64,000 bases of DNA, taken from assembly GCF_025359345.1 (NCBI RefSeq), contig NZ_JANYGQ010000017.1, positions 62,001 through 126,000 of the forward strand, read 5' to 3'. Source of the DNA: Mucilaginibacter sp. GTDB taxonomy: Bacteria > Bacteroidota > Bacteroidia > Sphingobacteriales > Sphingobacteriaceae. The first letter of the stretch is position 1; each line of letters starts with the position of its first letter. The notes under the pieces were generated by a model. The model ran no database searches and was not told the DNA's origin. It saw only the letters and a list, made by a program, of their open reading frames with translations. Positions 44,988 to 54,340 of the stretch are shown here, one piece after another. Made by a program: the position numbers and the translations under genes.

Positions 44988-45455
44988 TCACCCATTCGTT
45001 ACTATCAATTGCTCGTATGCAATTTCCAGCGACTCAACCGCTACCTCGTTGCCTTCGCTTTTTAAATCGGTGCTGGTGATTTTTGTAGGCCAGGCATTAT
45101 TAAGCTGCCATTGCATAGTTGTGTTGCCGTTTTCGTCAAGCAGCCTTATTATTACCGTCATCCTCTTAATCGTGTTCATGGCAATTTGACTATGCCAGTT
45201 CCAAAAGGTATTGTCGTTAACAAAAACACCTCGTTTCATGGTCACGTTCCCATATTTAACAATACCGGGCATTTTTTCAGTCGAAAAAAGCGGGTTGTTG
45301 CTTTTGCGGTATTCAATTATTGGGTTCTCAACATCCATTCCTGATACTTCCTGGAACGCTACGTTTTTTAAGGCGTTGCCAAAGTCAACCTCGAACCTGA
45401 ATTTTGGCATGGGCCAGGTTGCGCCTTGTGTGCTGCCGTCGTCGTTATTTGCCAT
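44988..45455 (-). CDS. Phage/eCIS tail-tube-like protein (T4 gp19 family)
   Basis: The start at 45455 is chosen (MANNDDG); the open frame reaches 45497 but would then overlap the upstream gene. The 155-residue product matches the contractile-tail tube family: PKFRFEVDFGNALKNVAFQEVSGMDVE, EYRKSNNP, MPGIVKYGNVTMKRGVF and the end VESLEIAYEQLIV. Tube proteins form stacked hexamers inside tails, T6SS and extracellular contractile injection systems. No sheath, baseplate or other phage gene is near, so it is an orphan. It follows the NAD-kinase-like gene by 13 bp, implying co-expression with it and the SPFH gene. Confidence 0.87.
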   Translation of the reverse strand: MANNDDGSTQGATWPMPKFRFEVDFGNALKNVAFQEVSGMDVENPIIEYRKSNNPLFSTEKMPGIVKYGNVTMKRGVFVNDNTFWNWHSQIAMNTIKRMTVIIRLLDENGNTTMQWQLNNAWPTKITSTDLKSEGNEVAVESLEIAYEQLIVTNG

Positions 45456-45468
45456 GGGGGGGATCTTT

Positions 45469-46389
45469 TTACCTGGTAACCAAATTCGCTGTCTCATTGG
45501 CCAAACCTATTGTGGCAATTGCGCCGCTGTTGAATTTTATAAAGTCAGCCTCAATTCCATCGCTGAATATAACGCCGCCTGCTGGCATTAATGATTCTAT
45601 GGTTAACGAGTGTTTGTTTTTTATTAAACCAGCGGTTATCCCGATCTGTGTCCGGATGCTTTGGAATGGTTCGCGTACCGCAAAAAGTAGTTCGTCATCT
45701 TTTAATCTTGGCCTTTTTAGCTTCAAATTTTTCTCGAACATACCGGCAACACCGTAAGCCATATTGAACACGGAACTTAACCAGCCAGTTGACCCCGCAA
45801 CTGTTGAAACTATTAATCCGCTGGAAGATTGTTCTTCGGTTTTTTCGCCAAAAGCAATTTTATAACGGGACGACACATGCGATGACGCGCCTATAAACAA
45901 ATCGTTAAATGCCAGCAGCCGTTGCCCGTCGTTGAGTTTAGCTTCCGCAAAGCGCATTGTTTTGGAGTTATATTGGCTGGTTATTACTCCTTCTACGCCA
46001 CCGATAAAATCACCGGCATCAAACGGGAGTAAAACCCCGTCATAGCGTCCTTTGTCCGGGTTTACCGCAACAATAGGGATACCTTTTGAGTATTTGGCGG
46101 TATTAGCAACCAGCCCATCCTGTCCGACAACAACAATTACATTTTTTTCGGAAAAGATAAATGAAGGCATAAAGCCGCGGTCGAGCAGCTTATATTTTAT
46201 AACTTTCGAAAGCTGGGTTTGCAGCGAGTTTAACGAAGCATGAAACATTTCGTGCTCTGCCTCATAGTCTTCAAAGTTACCGCCAAGCCTTTCAATATAA
46301 AACTTAGCCTGTGCCTTTGTATTAAAACGTTCGATTAACGACTCGAGCCGGGTTTTATTTTTTACGATGATTGCATATTCTACGCCCAT
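45469..46389 (-). CDS. Divergent NAD-kinase-like protein
   Basis: The 306 residues have the NAD kinase/diacylglycerol kinase-like fold: VVVGQDGLVANTAKY (residues 87-100, where GGDG is usual), VNPDKGRYDGVLLPF, AFNDLFIGASSHVSSRYKI (usual NE is ND), and STVAGSTGWLSS (usual TPTGSTAY). The catalytic Asp of GxDG and the GST loop remain, but the second Gly is Gln. It may still bind NAD(H) or phosphorylate a nucleotide. It lies 3 bp after SPFH and 13 bp before the tail-tube gene. A housekeeping NAD kinase must exist elsewhere if this one is specialised. Confidence 0.8.
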   Translation of the reverse strand: MGVEYAIIVKNKTRLESLIERFNTKAQAKFYIERLGGNFEDYEAEHEMFHASLNSLQTQLSKVIKYKLLDRGFMPSFIFSEKNVIVVVGQDGLVANTAKYSKGIPIVAVNPDKGRYDGVLLPFDAGDFIGGVEGVITSQYNSKTMRFAEAKLNDGQRLLAFNDLFIGASSHVSSRYKIAFGEKTEEQSSSGLIVSTVAGSTGWLSSVFNMAYGVAGMFEKNLKLKRPRLKDDELLFAVREPFQSIRTQIGITAGLIKNKHSLTIESLMPAGGVIFSDGIEADFIKFNSGAIATIGLANETANLVTR

Positions 46390-46392
46390 CTC

Positions 46393-47421
46393 TTATTTCT
46401 TTTCCTTCCTCTCGGTCTTGTCGTTTAAAAGTGTGTCCAATAAATCAGGGCTGATATTGAGGTTGCCTATTTTGTCTGCATTTTCAGCAAGTTCTCTAAA
46501 TGCTAACGATATATTGAATTTAGGGTCGGGGTTATTGTTCAAAGCCGTCAGCGTTTTCCAGTCGATATTTTTATACGGCGCCAGCGTCGTTTCAATTACG
46601 AAACCCTGCGTTTCTGCTTCTTTTCGGTCGTTCTCGGTTTTTTGCTTTATTAATAGCTTTCGCTGGTTTTCAACTGCGATATCGGCTTCGAGTTTCATTT
46701 CCCTAAGCTTTCGGTCGTTATCAGCTTTTTGAACATCTGATTCCATTTTCTTTTCGGCAATCTGCTTTTGCTTCTCCTCAACAGCTATTTCGGTATTTAA
46801 CTCGCTCTCTTTTATCCTGCGTTCCTGTTCAACGGCAAAGTTGCGCCTTTCGTAAATGGCCTGGTCGGCCTCCTGCTGCAGTTTCTCCCGCGTATCCGTC
46901 TCCAAAGCCCTGGCCATTTCTGGCGTAGCCGAAATGCCTAATATATTTGCACCTAGTATCTCAATCCCAAGCATGCCAATAGCAGGTGCGGCCTTTAGTC
47001 CCTCAATTATCCGCTCTTCAATTGCCTTTGCCGCACGGATGGCATCTTTAAGTTTGATGCCGTGTATATAGGATGATGTTGCCGTTTGCGCCTCGTTGAT
47101 GATGCGCTGGTTTAACTTTTCAATATCGTTTTTCTTGTACTGCCCGTAATCGTTAACCGTAAAATCAAGCACATCCGAAAGTTCTTTCGGTTTACTGATT
47201 TTGTAGCTTATCTGCCCTTGTATATTTACCGTTTGGTAATCATTTGTCGACTCGCTAAAGATAAACGGCAAATCGTTGCTTCCCATGGGGATGGCAACTA
47301 TGGAGCTATTTGGCGCAAAGTAAAAAAACGAAAGGCCGCGACCCTCTTTTATGATGCCTCCATTTTTAAAATGGAGCACGTAAGTCATCGCGTCAAATTT
47401 AATGTGCTTTATCCCGAACAT
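46393..47421 (-). CDS. SPFH (band 7) domain protein without membrane helix
   Basis: A 342-residue protein with an SPFH domain at about 20-190 (LPFIFSESTNDYQTVNIQGQISYKISKP, INEAQTATSSYIHG, LGIEILGANILGISATPEMARALE), then a long charged coiled coil at about 190-280 and a short C-terminal domain. There is no N-terminal transmembrane helix, so it is probably peripheral, assembling as a ring or cage as SPFH proteins do. It heads the operon SPFH / NAD-kinase-like / tail tube with only 3 bp to the next gene. Confidence 0.88.
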   Translation of the reverse strand: MFGIKHIKFDAMTYVLHFKNGGIIKEGRGLSFFYFAPNSSIVAIPMGSNDLPFIFSESTNDYQTVNIQGQISYKISKPKELSDVLDFTVNDYGQYKKNDIEKLNQRIINEAQTATSSYIHGIKLKDAIRAAKAIEERIIEGLKAAPAIGMLGIEILGANILGISATPEMARALETDTREKLQQEADQAIYERRNFAVEQERRIKESELNTEIAVEEKQKQIAEKKMESDVQKADNDRKLREMKLEADIAVENQRKLLIKQKTENDRKEAETQGFVIETTLAPYKNIDWKTLTALNNNPDPKFNISLAFRELAENADKIGNLNISPDLLDTLLNDKTERKEKK

Positions 47422-47522
47422 GATAATGGTTATAAATTGTAAAAGGCCTGGTTAGGTAGCCAGCTAAATGTAGCAATATTTATTAAATTTCAATAAAAAT
47501 GAAATTTTCGCCGGAGTGTAGT

Positions 47523-48452
47523 TTACCCCAAAAACGTCCAGGCCAAAATCCTGCTGGCCTTTTGCCCTTGCGCCATATTGATGGTTTTTACATTAATGGC
47601 ACGTACCCTGGTTAATGCTCTTTGCACTATTGGCACTGTTTCTTTTTTTGATACCAGCGTTGTAAACCATTTGCAGTTTTCGGGAATAACGGCGCTTTCT
47701 TCAATCATCCGTGTAATAAAAGCCGCTTCGCCACCGGGATACCACAGTTCGGTCTTTTGTCCGCCAAAATTTAGCGGCGTTTTTTGGTTAGGGTTTACGC
47801 CAAGCTTTTTCCACTTGGTTTCAGTCGCATCCTTTGCTTCAAGCGCCGAAGCATGGAAAGGCGGGTTGCAAATACTTGCATCGAATACCTCACCACCATT
47901 AATTATGCCATTGAAAATATTGGTTTTGCTTGCCTGTCTACGGATGTCAATTTTATCCCTTAGGTGTTTATTTAAAGCAATTATGTTTTTTGCCGACGCA
48001 AGGGCAATAAGATCTACCTCTGTGCCAACAAATTTCCAGTCGTACGCACTGCTGCCTATTAAAGGGTAAACAACATTGGCACCTGTGCCAATATCAAGAA
48101 TTTTTACTTTGTTGCCTGTTGGCACAACGCCATTGTTGCTTTCGGCCAGTAAATCGGCCAGGTAATGTATGTAGTCAGCGCGGCCAGGTATCGGCGGACA
48201 AAGATATCCATCCGGGATATCCCAGCTATCAACCCCGTAAAAATGTTTTAACAAAGCTTTGTTTAAGGCTTTAACTGCCTCTGGGTTCGTAAAGTCTATC
48301 GATTCAATATCGTACCGGTTAACAGCCACAAACGGTTTTAACGCCGGGTTGCTTTTGCAAAGCACTTTAAAGTTATAGCGGTCGCGGTGCAGGTTGCGCG
48401 GGTGCAGGATTTGCTTTTCCTGCGGAGTTGAATTTACGGGCGTTGTCGACAT
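47523..48452 (-). CDS. rlmF: 23S rRNA (adenine(1618)-N6)-methyltransferase RlmF
   Basis: RlmF methylates A1618 of 23S rRNA. The 309-residue enzyme shows HPRNLHRDRYNF at the N-terminus, the AdoMet motif ILDIGTGANVVYPLIG, the adenine-methylase motif CNPPFHAS, and ELWYPGGEAAFITRMI plus FTTLVSKKE further on, all typical of RlmF. The length is normal. It is a single gene, convergent with nothing, upstream of the SPFH operon on the same strand. Confidence 0.95.
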   Translation of the reverse strand: MSTTPVNSTPQEKQILHPRNLHRDRYNFKVLCKSNPALKPFVAVNRYDIESIDFTNPEAVKALNKALLKHFYGVDSWDIPDGYLCPPIPGRADYIHYLADLLAESNNGVVPTGNKVKILDIGTGANVVYPLIGSSAYDWKFVGTEVDLIALASAKNIIALNKHLRDKIDIRRQASKTNIFNGIINGGEVFDASICNPPFHASALEAKDATETKWKKLGVNPNQKTPLNFGGQKTELWYPGGEAAFITRMIEESAVIPENCKWFTTLVSKKETVPIVQRALTRVRAINVKTINMAQGQKASRILAWTFLG

Positions 48453-48615
48453 GGGCGCAAAGGTAGGGGTTTAAATCACGGTAAAAAATTATGCCTTTTT
48501 TTCGGGAACAGAAACAGTTGTTCTTTCTGTCTGTTATGCTTTAAAATAACAAAACTGCATCTGTTTTAGTGTTGATGAAACCCTTTATTTTGCATTGAAG
48601 TTTAATCAACCCGCT

Positions 48616-49815
48616 ATGGATACAACAGTAATAAGCAATCAGGAGCGCAATCAGCTAAGGCAGGACACCGCCGGAACTGCAAATGTTATACATTTTAACA
48701 ATGCCGGCGCCTCGCTGCCGCCCGATGTGGTTGTTGATACCGTAGTTGATTATTTAAAGGAAGAAGCCCTGGCTGGCGGATATGAAACAGAATATAAATA
48801 CCGGGAGCAATTGGCGAACACCTACGCCCTTATTGCAAAGCTTATTAATGCAGAACCGGAAGAAATTGCCGTAGTTGAAAATGCCAGCACGGCCTGGTGT
48901 ATAGGCTTCAATGGTATCGACTTTAAAGCAGGTGATGAAGTTATCACTTCCGAAATGGAGTACGTAACCAATATCATTGGATTTTTAAATGCCGAAAAAA
49001 ATAGCGGTATTAAAATCAAGCTGATCCCCAATGATGAAAACGGGAACTTTTCGCTGGCAGAACTGGAAAATGCCATATCGCCCAAAACAAAACTTATCGC
49101 CATAACGCACATAGCGTCGACCACCGGGGGGATGATACCTATTGTTGAAATAGGTAAGATAGCCCGGAAACACAATGTCTTATACCTGGTTGATGCATGC
49201 CAGAGTGCAGGGCAGGTGCCGGTTGATGTTAAGGAAATTGGCTGCGATATGCTATCGGTAACCGGGCGTAAGTACCTGCGTGCGCCCAGGGGAACAGGTT
49301 TTTTATTCGTAAAAAGAGAAATACAGGACAAACTGAAACCATTATTTATGGACGGATTTAGTGCACCCGATGTAAAGCCGGCCCGGTTTAACTTAAGGGC
49401 CGATGCGCGCAGGTTTGAACTTTATGAAAAGAACAGGGCGCTTACCCTGGGCCTCGGTAAAGCCATTGAATATGCGTTAACAATCGGCATCGACCGGATA
49501 TGGGAGCGAATACAGTTGTTAGCAGCAATATTGCGTGGTAAACTTACCAGTATCGATGGCATAACAGTGCAAGACTTTGGCGCTGAACAATGCGGAATTG
49601 TAACTTTTACCGTGCACGGATTTGATGCGGCACAGGTGAAAAATTACCTGGCGCAAAAGCATATTAATGTATCGGTAGGTAAAGCCATTTCAACTCTGTA
49701 TTTTATGAACAAAAACAATTTAACAAACGTGGTTAGGGCATCAGTACATTATTATAACACCGAAGAAGAGATAAATGCAATGTGCGATGAGCTGCGTGTC
49801 TTATTAAAACAATAG
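48616..49815 (+). CDS. Class V PLP-dependent aminotransferase / cysteine-desulfurase-like enzyme
   Basis: The ATG at 48616 is chosen; an in-frame TTG at 48595 lies 3 bp after a -7-like TATTTTG (48586-48592) and so would precede the transcript start. The 399 residues contain IHFNNAGASLPP, SEMEYVTNIIGF, THIASTTGGMIPI, YLVDACQSAGQVPVDV and the PLP Lys in TGRKYLRAPRGTGFL (Lys 219). The closest recognised group is the isopenicillin epimerase/EgtE-like class V enzymes, acting on an amino acid or its sulfur derivative. The substrate is unknown. No pathway partner is adjacent. Confidence 0.88.
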   Translation: MDTTVISNQERNQLRQDTAGTANVIHFNNAGASLPPDVVVDTVVDYLKEEALAGGYETEYKYREQLANTYALIAKLINAEPEEIAVVENASTAWCIGFNGIDFKAGDEVITSEMEYVTNIIGFLNAEKNSGIKIKLIPNDENGNFSLAELENAISPKTKLIAITHIASTTGGMIPIVEIGKIARKHNVLYLVDACQSAGQVPVDVKEIGCDMLSVTGRKYLRAPRGTGFLFVKREIQDKLKPLFMDGFSAPDVKPARFNLRADARRFELYEKNRALTLGLGKAIEYALTIGIDRIWERIQLLAAILRGKLTSIDGITVQDFGAEQCGIVTFTVHGFDAAQVKNYLAQKHINVSVGKAISTLYFMNKNNLTNVVRASVHYYNTEEEINAMCDELRVLLKQ

Positions 49816-49938
49816 TTTGCTGGGTAACCCATTTGTTACGGCAAAATATTACCCGATAGCTGCTGCAGGCTGAAATAATTAATAAAAATGCGTTCTTTTA
49901 TACTTTTTATGGAGTGCTAATTAACGCTCTAAAAAGCA

Positions 49939-50955
49939 GTGAAGAAAAGCAATATTATATTACACCTGTTTTTTTGGGGGCTGGCATATGTGTTTTGGAT
50001 ATTTATCTTCCGCAACAATACGCTGGTGCTTACCCGCGCCATAACCATACAATTTTGTTACCTTATTTTTATTGCGGCCAACTATTACTTTAATACCGCT
50101 TACACTATTCCCCGGCTGCTTAATAATAAAAAATATGCGGTATTTGCATTATGCTTATTGGCCGGTATTACGTTTACGGCGGCCTTGCGTGTCCCGGTAA
50201 CCATATTGGTAAACATCCATATTTTTAACGTCGCCAATTTTCATCCCGATCTGCTTGCTGTTTTTTGGGATTCGTTTATCAATATCCTGTTTTGGGTGGT
50301 TATTATATTGACAGGTAAATTTGTTGCCGACAGGGTGCGGTCGGGTATTTATATTGAGCAGATAGAAAGGGAAAAGGCTGAGCATGAGCTCGATTTCTTG
50401 CGGGCGCAGTTTAACCCGCATTTTTTGTTTAATTCCATCAATTCCATTTATGCCCACATCGATAAATCGAACAAAACAGCGCGCAACATGCTGCTGGTAT
50501 TTTCGGAGATGCTGCGCTACCAGTTGTACGAATGCAATGTGGAGCAAATTGAGCTTAACCGCGAGCTGAACTATATTAAAAACTACATCGAAATTCAAAA
50601 AAGCCGGATGGACGAGCGGATTAAAGTGAGTTTTTGCGCCGGCGATATAACTGCACCCATAAAAGTGGCCCCGCTGTTATTAATTACTTTTATTGAAAAT
50701 GCTTTTAAATATGTGGGCTTTAACGAGGCTAAAGAAAACCGTGTAGATATCAATATGAAATATGAGCATGGTAATTTGTGTTTCAGGTGTTTTAATACCA
50801 CGGATGGCCATATAAATCCAGTCGAAAAATCATCAGGGCTTGGAATAGCCAACGCCAGGCGGCGCCTGGAACTTCTTTACCCCGGCAGGCATTCACTAAA
50901 GATTGAAAATCATGACGACAGCTTCGAAATCAATTTAATTTTGCGTAACGTATGA
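49939..50955 (+). CDS. LytS-type membrane sensor histidine kinase
   Basis: The GTG at 49939 starts a 338-residue kinase with four N-terminal membrane helices and then a His_kinase domain: LRAQFNPHFLFNSINSIYAHID (His 161) and a short HATPase with LITFIENAFKYVG and GLGIANARRRLELLYPG. This is the LytS/YehU class, which phosphorylates LytTR regulators. It overlaps the following LytTR gene by 4 bp (ATGA), so it and the regulator form a two-component pair. Confidence 0.92.
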   Translation: MKKSNIILHLFFWGLAYVFWIFIFRNNTLVLTRAITIQFCYLIFIAANYYFNTAYTIPRLLNNKKYAVFALCLLAGITFTAALRVPVTILVNIHIFNVANFHPDLLAVFWDSFINILFWVVIILTGKFVADRVRSGIYIEQIEREKAEHELDFLRAQFNPHFLFNSINSIYAHIDKSNKTARNMLLVFSEMLRYQLYECNVEQIELNRELNYIKNYIEIQKSRMDERIKVSFCAGDITAPIKVAPLLLITFIENAFKYVGFNEAKENRVDINMKYEHGNLCFRCFNTTDGHINPVEKSSGLGIANARRRLELLYPGRHSLKIENHDDSFEINLILRNV

Positions 50956-51671
50956 CCTTAAAATGCCTTATTGTTGATGATGAGCCTATAGCCCGCAAAC
51001 TGTTGCAGGAATATATTGAAGAAACCGATTTTTTAAAACTGGCAGGCGCTGCCGAAAACCCGTTAAAGGCAGCCGGGATGATAAATGAACTGCAACCCGA
51101 CCTTGTTTTCCTCGACATAAATATGCCAAAAATGAGCGGGCTCGATTTTTTGCGGTCGACCAATAATTTGCCGATGGTTATTATGACGACTGCCTATGGC
51201 CAATATGCTTTGGATGGCTTTGAACTTGCCGTGGTTGATTACCTGGTGAAGCCGTTCTCGCTGGAGCGGTTTTTAAAAGCATCGCAGAAGGCGCTCGAAC
51301 TGCATACTTTGAAACAGAAAAAGCCTGCTGCCGGTAGCGCAGAGGCCAACCACATTTTTGTAAAGTGCGATGGCAAAATTGAAAAGGTGCTGCTTGATGA
51401 ATTGTTGTACATTGAAGCACTCGCCAACTATGTAACGATTTACACTAAAACCGGCAAACTGGTGGCCTACCTCACCATAAAAGGAATTTTAGAAAGCCTG
51501 CCGCACACCAAATTCTTGCAGGTACACAAAAGCCATATCGTAAACCTTGATTTTATAACCACTATTGAAGGGAACATGCTCCATGTTGGCAATACAAAAA
51601 TAACCGTAGGGCAGAGCTACCTTAACGAGGTGATGAGCGTGGTTTTGAAGGACAGGTTTATCAAAAGATAA
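50952..51671 (+). CDS. LytTR-family response regulator
   Basis: The 239-residue regulator has a receiver domain with the DDE acid pair near the start, phospho-acceptor in LVFLDINMPKMSG (Asp 55) and the K in LVKPFSLERF. The LytTR DNA-binding domain follows (IFVKCDGKIEKVLLDELLYIEALANYVTIYT; LQVHKSHIVNLDFITTIEG). It binds DNA as a dimer through beta strands. Targets are unknown; it is made with its kinase from overlapping genes. Confidence 0.94.
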   Translation: MTLKCLIVDDEPIARKLLQEYIEETDFLKLAGAAENPLKAAGMINELQPDLVFLDINMPKMSGLDFLRSTNNLPMVIMTTAYGQYALDGFELAVVDYLVKPFSLERFLKASQKALELHTLKQKKPAAGSAEANHIFVKCDGKIEKVLLDELLYIEALANYVTIYTKTGKLVAYLTIKGILESLPHTKFLQVHKSHIVNLDFITTIEGNMLHVGNTKITVGQSYLNEVMSVVLKDRFIKR

Positions 51672-51689
51672 ATGGCCTGTTGTAACCTG

Positions 51690-52775
51690 CTATTTGTTTA
51701 TCATCGGCAAAATATAATTCATAACTATTTTATATTGCATAGCTACTACAGCCTCGTTAAATCCGTGTGCCGCTTTGGGTAGCAGGAAATATTCTTTTTT
51801 TGGTGCATTTATTTTTTTAAAATACGCTGCCGAAATTTCTTTTGGGGTTAAAATATCTTCTTCACCCTGTATAAAATATACCGGTATTTTAAATTCAAAT
51901 CCATCTCTTAGAAAATCAACACCGGCCATCATCGGTTTAATGCCGAAGCCTTTGTCGCCAACGTAGTTGATAAAAGAATAATCGTCCCCGTCTTCGCGGT
52001 TTTTGTCGTCTTTGGCATTATCATATTCGGGCGACATTTTCCACATAGATGCCGGGGCGGGAGTTGAATTCAGCGCCTCGTATTTTTTTATAACCCGAAA
52101 CAGTTTGCCCGCGCTCCGGGCAGAATCGTACGGTGGGGTACCAATTTTTTTAAGTATATCTACCGATTTCTGGTCGCCGGCGTTGGTAGCAATTTTGAAT
52201 ATCTTTTGGTAGTCGTACACTAAATTTTCGGCAGGGTTAACCACCTGCGAGTGCCCCAGGTAGGCATAAAAAAGGTCAGGCCGTTTTAGCGCCATTGTTG
52301 CACCCAGCACCGAGCCCCATGACGTGCCGAATAGGATGATTTTTGGCTTGTCGAGGTATTTGGCCAGATAGGTTGATAAAGCAATACCGTCTGCTGCCAT
52401 CAGGTCGATAGTCAAAGGGTTTGCTTTCCAGTATGCAGGGCTAGGTTCAGCAGGTGCATTGCGCCCAAAAGTTCGTGCGGTTCCGCGCTGGTCCCACTGA
52501 ACAATGATAAAGTCCTTTTCCCAACTGCTATAATTTGCGTTTGCATACGGGGTTATCGGGCTGCCCGGCCCGCCATGCAAAAACAGTATAGCGGGTTTTG
52601 AGCGGTCGCCTTTTATGGTTACCCATTGGTCGATGCCGTTGATGGGAATAAAGCGTTCTTCCGAAATTAAGTTGGTGCTTGTTTTTGTTTGATTGGCTTG
52701 CGCAAATAACGGGTTGATAATTGCGGTGATGAAAAATAGTAGGAGCGAAGCCGTACGAAGCGCTGTTTTCTGCAT
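51690..52775 (-). CDS. Secreted alpha/beta hydrolase, proline iminopeptidase-like (S33)
   Basis: This 361-residue enzyme has a signal peptide (ends LFAQ). The oxyanion motif is LHGGPGSP (67-73), the nucleophile elbow GTSWGSVLG (Ser 152), the acid in GEEDILTPKE and the His in PKAAHGFNE. The arrangement and the WDQRGTARTFG motif match peptidase family S33. It should cleave short peptides or esters in the periplasm. It is convergent with the LytTR gene, 18 bp apart. Confidence 0.9.
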   Translation of the reverse strand: MQKTALRTASLLLFFITAIINPLFAQANQTKTSTNLISEERFIPINGIDQWVTIKGDRSKPAILFLHGGPGSPITPYANANYSSWEKDFIIVQWDQRGTARTFGRNAPAEPSPAYWKANPLTIDLMAADGIALSTYLAKYLDKPKIILFGTSWGSVLGATMALKRPDLFYAYLGHSQVVNPAENLVYDYQKIFKIATNAGDQKSVDILKKIGTPPYDSARSAGKLFRVIKKYEALNSTPAPASMWKMSPEYDNAKDDKNREDGDDYSFINYVGDKGFGIKPMMAGVDFLRDGFEFKIPVYFIQGEEDILTPKEISAAYFKKINAPKKEYFLLPKAAHGFNEAVVAMQYKIVMNYILPMINK

Positions 52776-52881
52776 GTTAGATAGCGGTGCACAATAGATG
52801 CAGGCTATATGTAGATGATATTGGATGAACTATGTTACGCGGCGAAGAAAGTAATTCTATAAGTTTATGAAAAGGAACTCA

Positions 52882-54252
52882 TTAACTTCCCCCGCATCCC
52901 CCACACGAACTTCCCCCGCATGAACTTCCGCAGCTTGAACCGCCGGACGCACCTGAATCACCGCCACCCCAGCCCGATGTTTGTCCGCGCTCTGCAATGC
53001 TTGCTAAAGGAGCAAATGTAGCTACAAATGCTACACTGCCTATTGCAAAGTAATTCCACTCCCAGTCGTCGTCCGATTTCTGGGGTACAATATTTTTAAA
53101 GTAAAATTTAGGCAGGGCAATTGTTCCGATAGCCGATGTTAAGCGTTGCAGGTAAACAAAAGCGAAGATTGCAAAAGCTACTAAAACGGCCGCAATAAGT
53201 GTAACCGGTCTATCCCTGGTGACCCCGGTTATCAGCCTTCCGCCTCCCCATGAAAACACGATAGCGAGCAGTATAAAGTTTGTAAGGTACAGCCCGATAA
53301 ACTGTTTTGAGCTGCAAACATACGCGTTAAGGCCATCCATGGCCCGCGCTGTTTTATTGAATGCCGGCTTTAACGCCAGCTGCTTCACCAGCGAATCGTA
53401 GCCCACGTTTGGGTTGGCGTCGATAGTTTGCAACACACAAATTTCAACCGGGGTATTCATCGCGGCGGAATCAGTTACCGCCAGCGTATTATTGGGGAAG
53501 GCTGATACTTTTCCAGAGGAAACCAATTGGCTCACTACACCATTAATTACTTCCACTATTTTATTTTTGCGCAGGTAAACCAGTTCGAGCGCTGATAAAT
53601 TAAATACAAAAGCACATTTTTGCCGGCTATCGATAATTCCGCTAAGCATAACCAGGTTGTAAAATTCGAGCGCTATAAAACAAGCGCCAATTATTAGCAG
53701 GTAATAAAGTAAAAAATCGGGGTTGTCTATGAGCACATACGTCGGTCGGAATAACCAAAAGGCGCCGAAAGCAGCTGCAATTAAAATGGGTACACCAAAC
53801 GCAGTTACTTTTATTGGCGTCAACGATGATTGCGGCATTAACAACGACCCGTACATATCTTCATATTCCCAAAACTCCGGCGTTTGCGGCCCGAAGTTTT
53901 CGATGTACAGTTTGGCGGTACGTTCGCTGGCCGATTTAAACTTTTCGAAATCCGCGTTGTGGTGCGTGGCTGGTACATGGGCTATTTTTTTGCCCAATAC
54001 CCGGCAAAACTCGTCGTACGACTGGGTGAATATTAAGTGCTGGTGCCAAACCACATCAACGATAGGCGATGGTGAAACCATATATTCCGAAACTGCCGCC
54101 AGGTACATGAACTTTTTATACTCAGCAATTGCATCACGTGCGAAATTAACCGTCCAAAAATTCTCGTTTTCGAGCCGGGTTGAAAAGCTGTACGCGCTTA
54201 CTGGTTCATCCAGGTTAAAATCCAATACGTTTTGCCAAAGTTGCTGGTCCAT
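52882..54252 (-). CDS. GRDP-like / TIGR04222 membrane protein with Cys-rich tail
   Basis: The N-terminal part (1-125) has the glycine-rich-domain-protein motif VDVVWHQHLIFTQSYDEFC, usually a WHxH-type fold of unknown role. Two helices follow (about 150-205), then a cytosolic stretch with KIVEVINGVVSQLVSSGK (winged-helix-like), then two more helices (320-375). It ends in Gly/Ser/Cys repeats (SSCGSSCGGSSCGGCGGS). The combination fits TIGR04222-domain membrane proteins. The Cys tail could bind metal. The function is not known. Confidence 0.75.
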   Translation of the reverse strand: MDQQLWQNVLDFNLDEPVSAYSFSTRLENENFWTVNFARDAIAEYKKFMYLAAVSEYMVSPSPIVDVVWHQHLIFTQSYDEFCRVLGKKIAHVPATHHNADFEKFKSASERTAKLYIENFGPQTPEFWEYEDMYGSLLMPQSSLTPIKVTAFGVPILIAAAFGAFWLFRPTYVLIDNPDFLLYYLLIIGACFIALEFYNLVMLSGIIDSRQKCAFVFNLSALELVYLRKNKIVEVINGVVSQLVSSGKVSAFPNNTLAVTDSAAMNTPVEICVLQTIDANPNVGYDSLVKQLALKPAFNKTARAMDGLNAYVCSSKQFIGLYLTNFILLAIVFSWGGGRLITGVTRDRPVTLIAAVLVAFAIFAFVYLQRLTSAIGTIALPKFYFKNIVPQKSDDDWEWNYFAIGSVAFVATFAPLASIAERGQTSGWGGGDSGASGGSSCGSSCGGSSCGGCGGS

Positions 54253-54340
54253 TTTTAAAATGCCGGGAATGGTTTAAATGTAGTAATTTACCCGGATACC
54301 AAAACCAATGTTTACATTTATATCATCCAAATTTAATGCT

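Noticed and set aside
44988..45455. Prophage or contractile injection system
   Set aside because: Only one tail-type gene is present; no sheath, baseplate, portal, terminase or integrase is seen within the window.
47578..48069. 163-codon open frame on the plus strand
   Set aside because: Antisense to rlmF, whose motifs are complete.
53723..54277. 184-codon open frame on the plus strand
   Set aside because: Antisense to the GRDP/TIGR04222 gene; the opposite frame has clear motifs and membrane helices.
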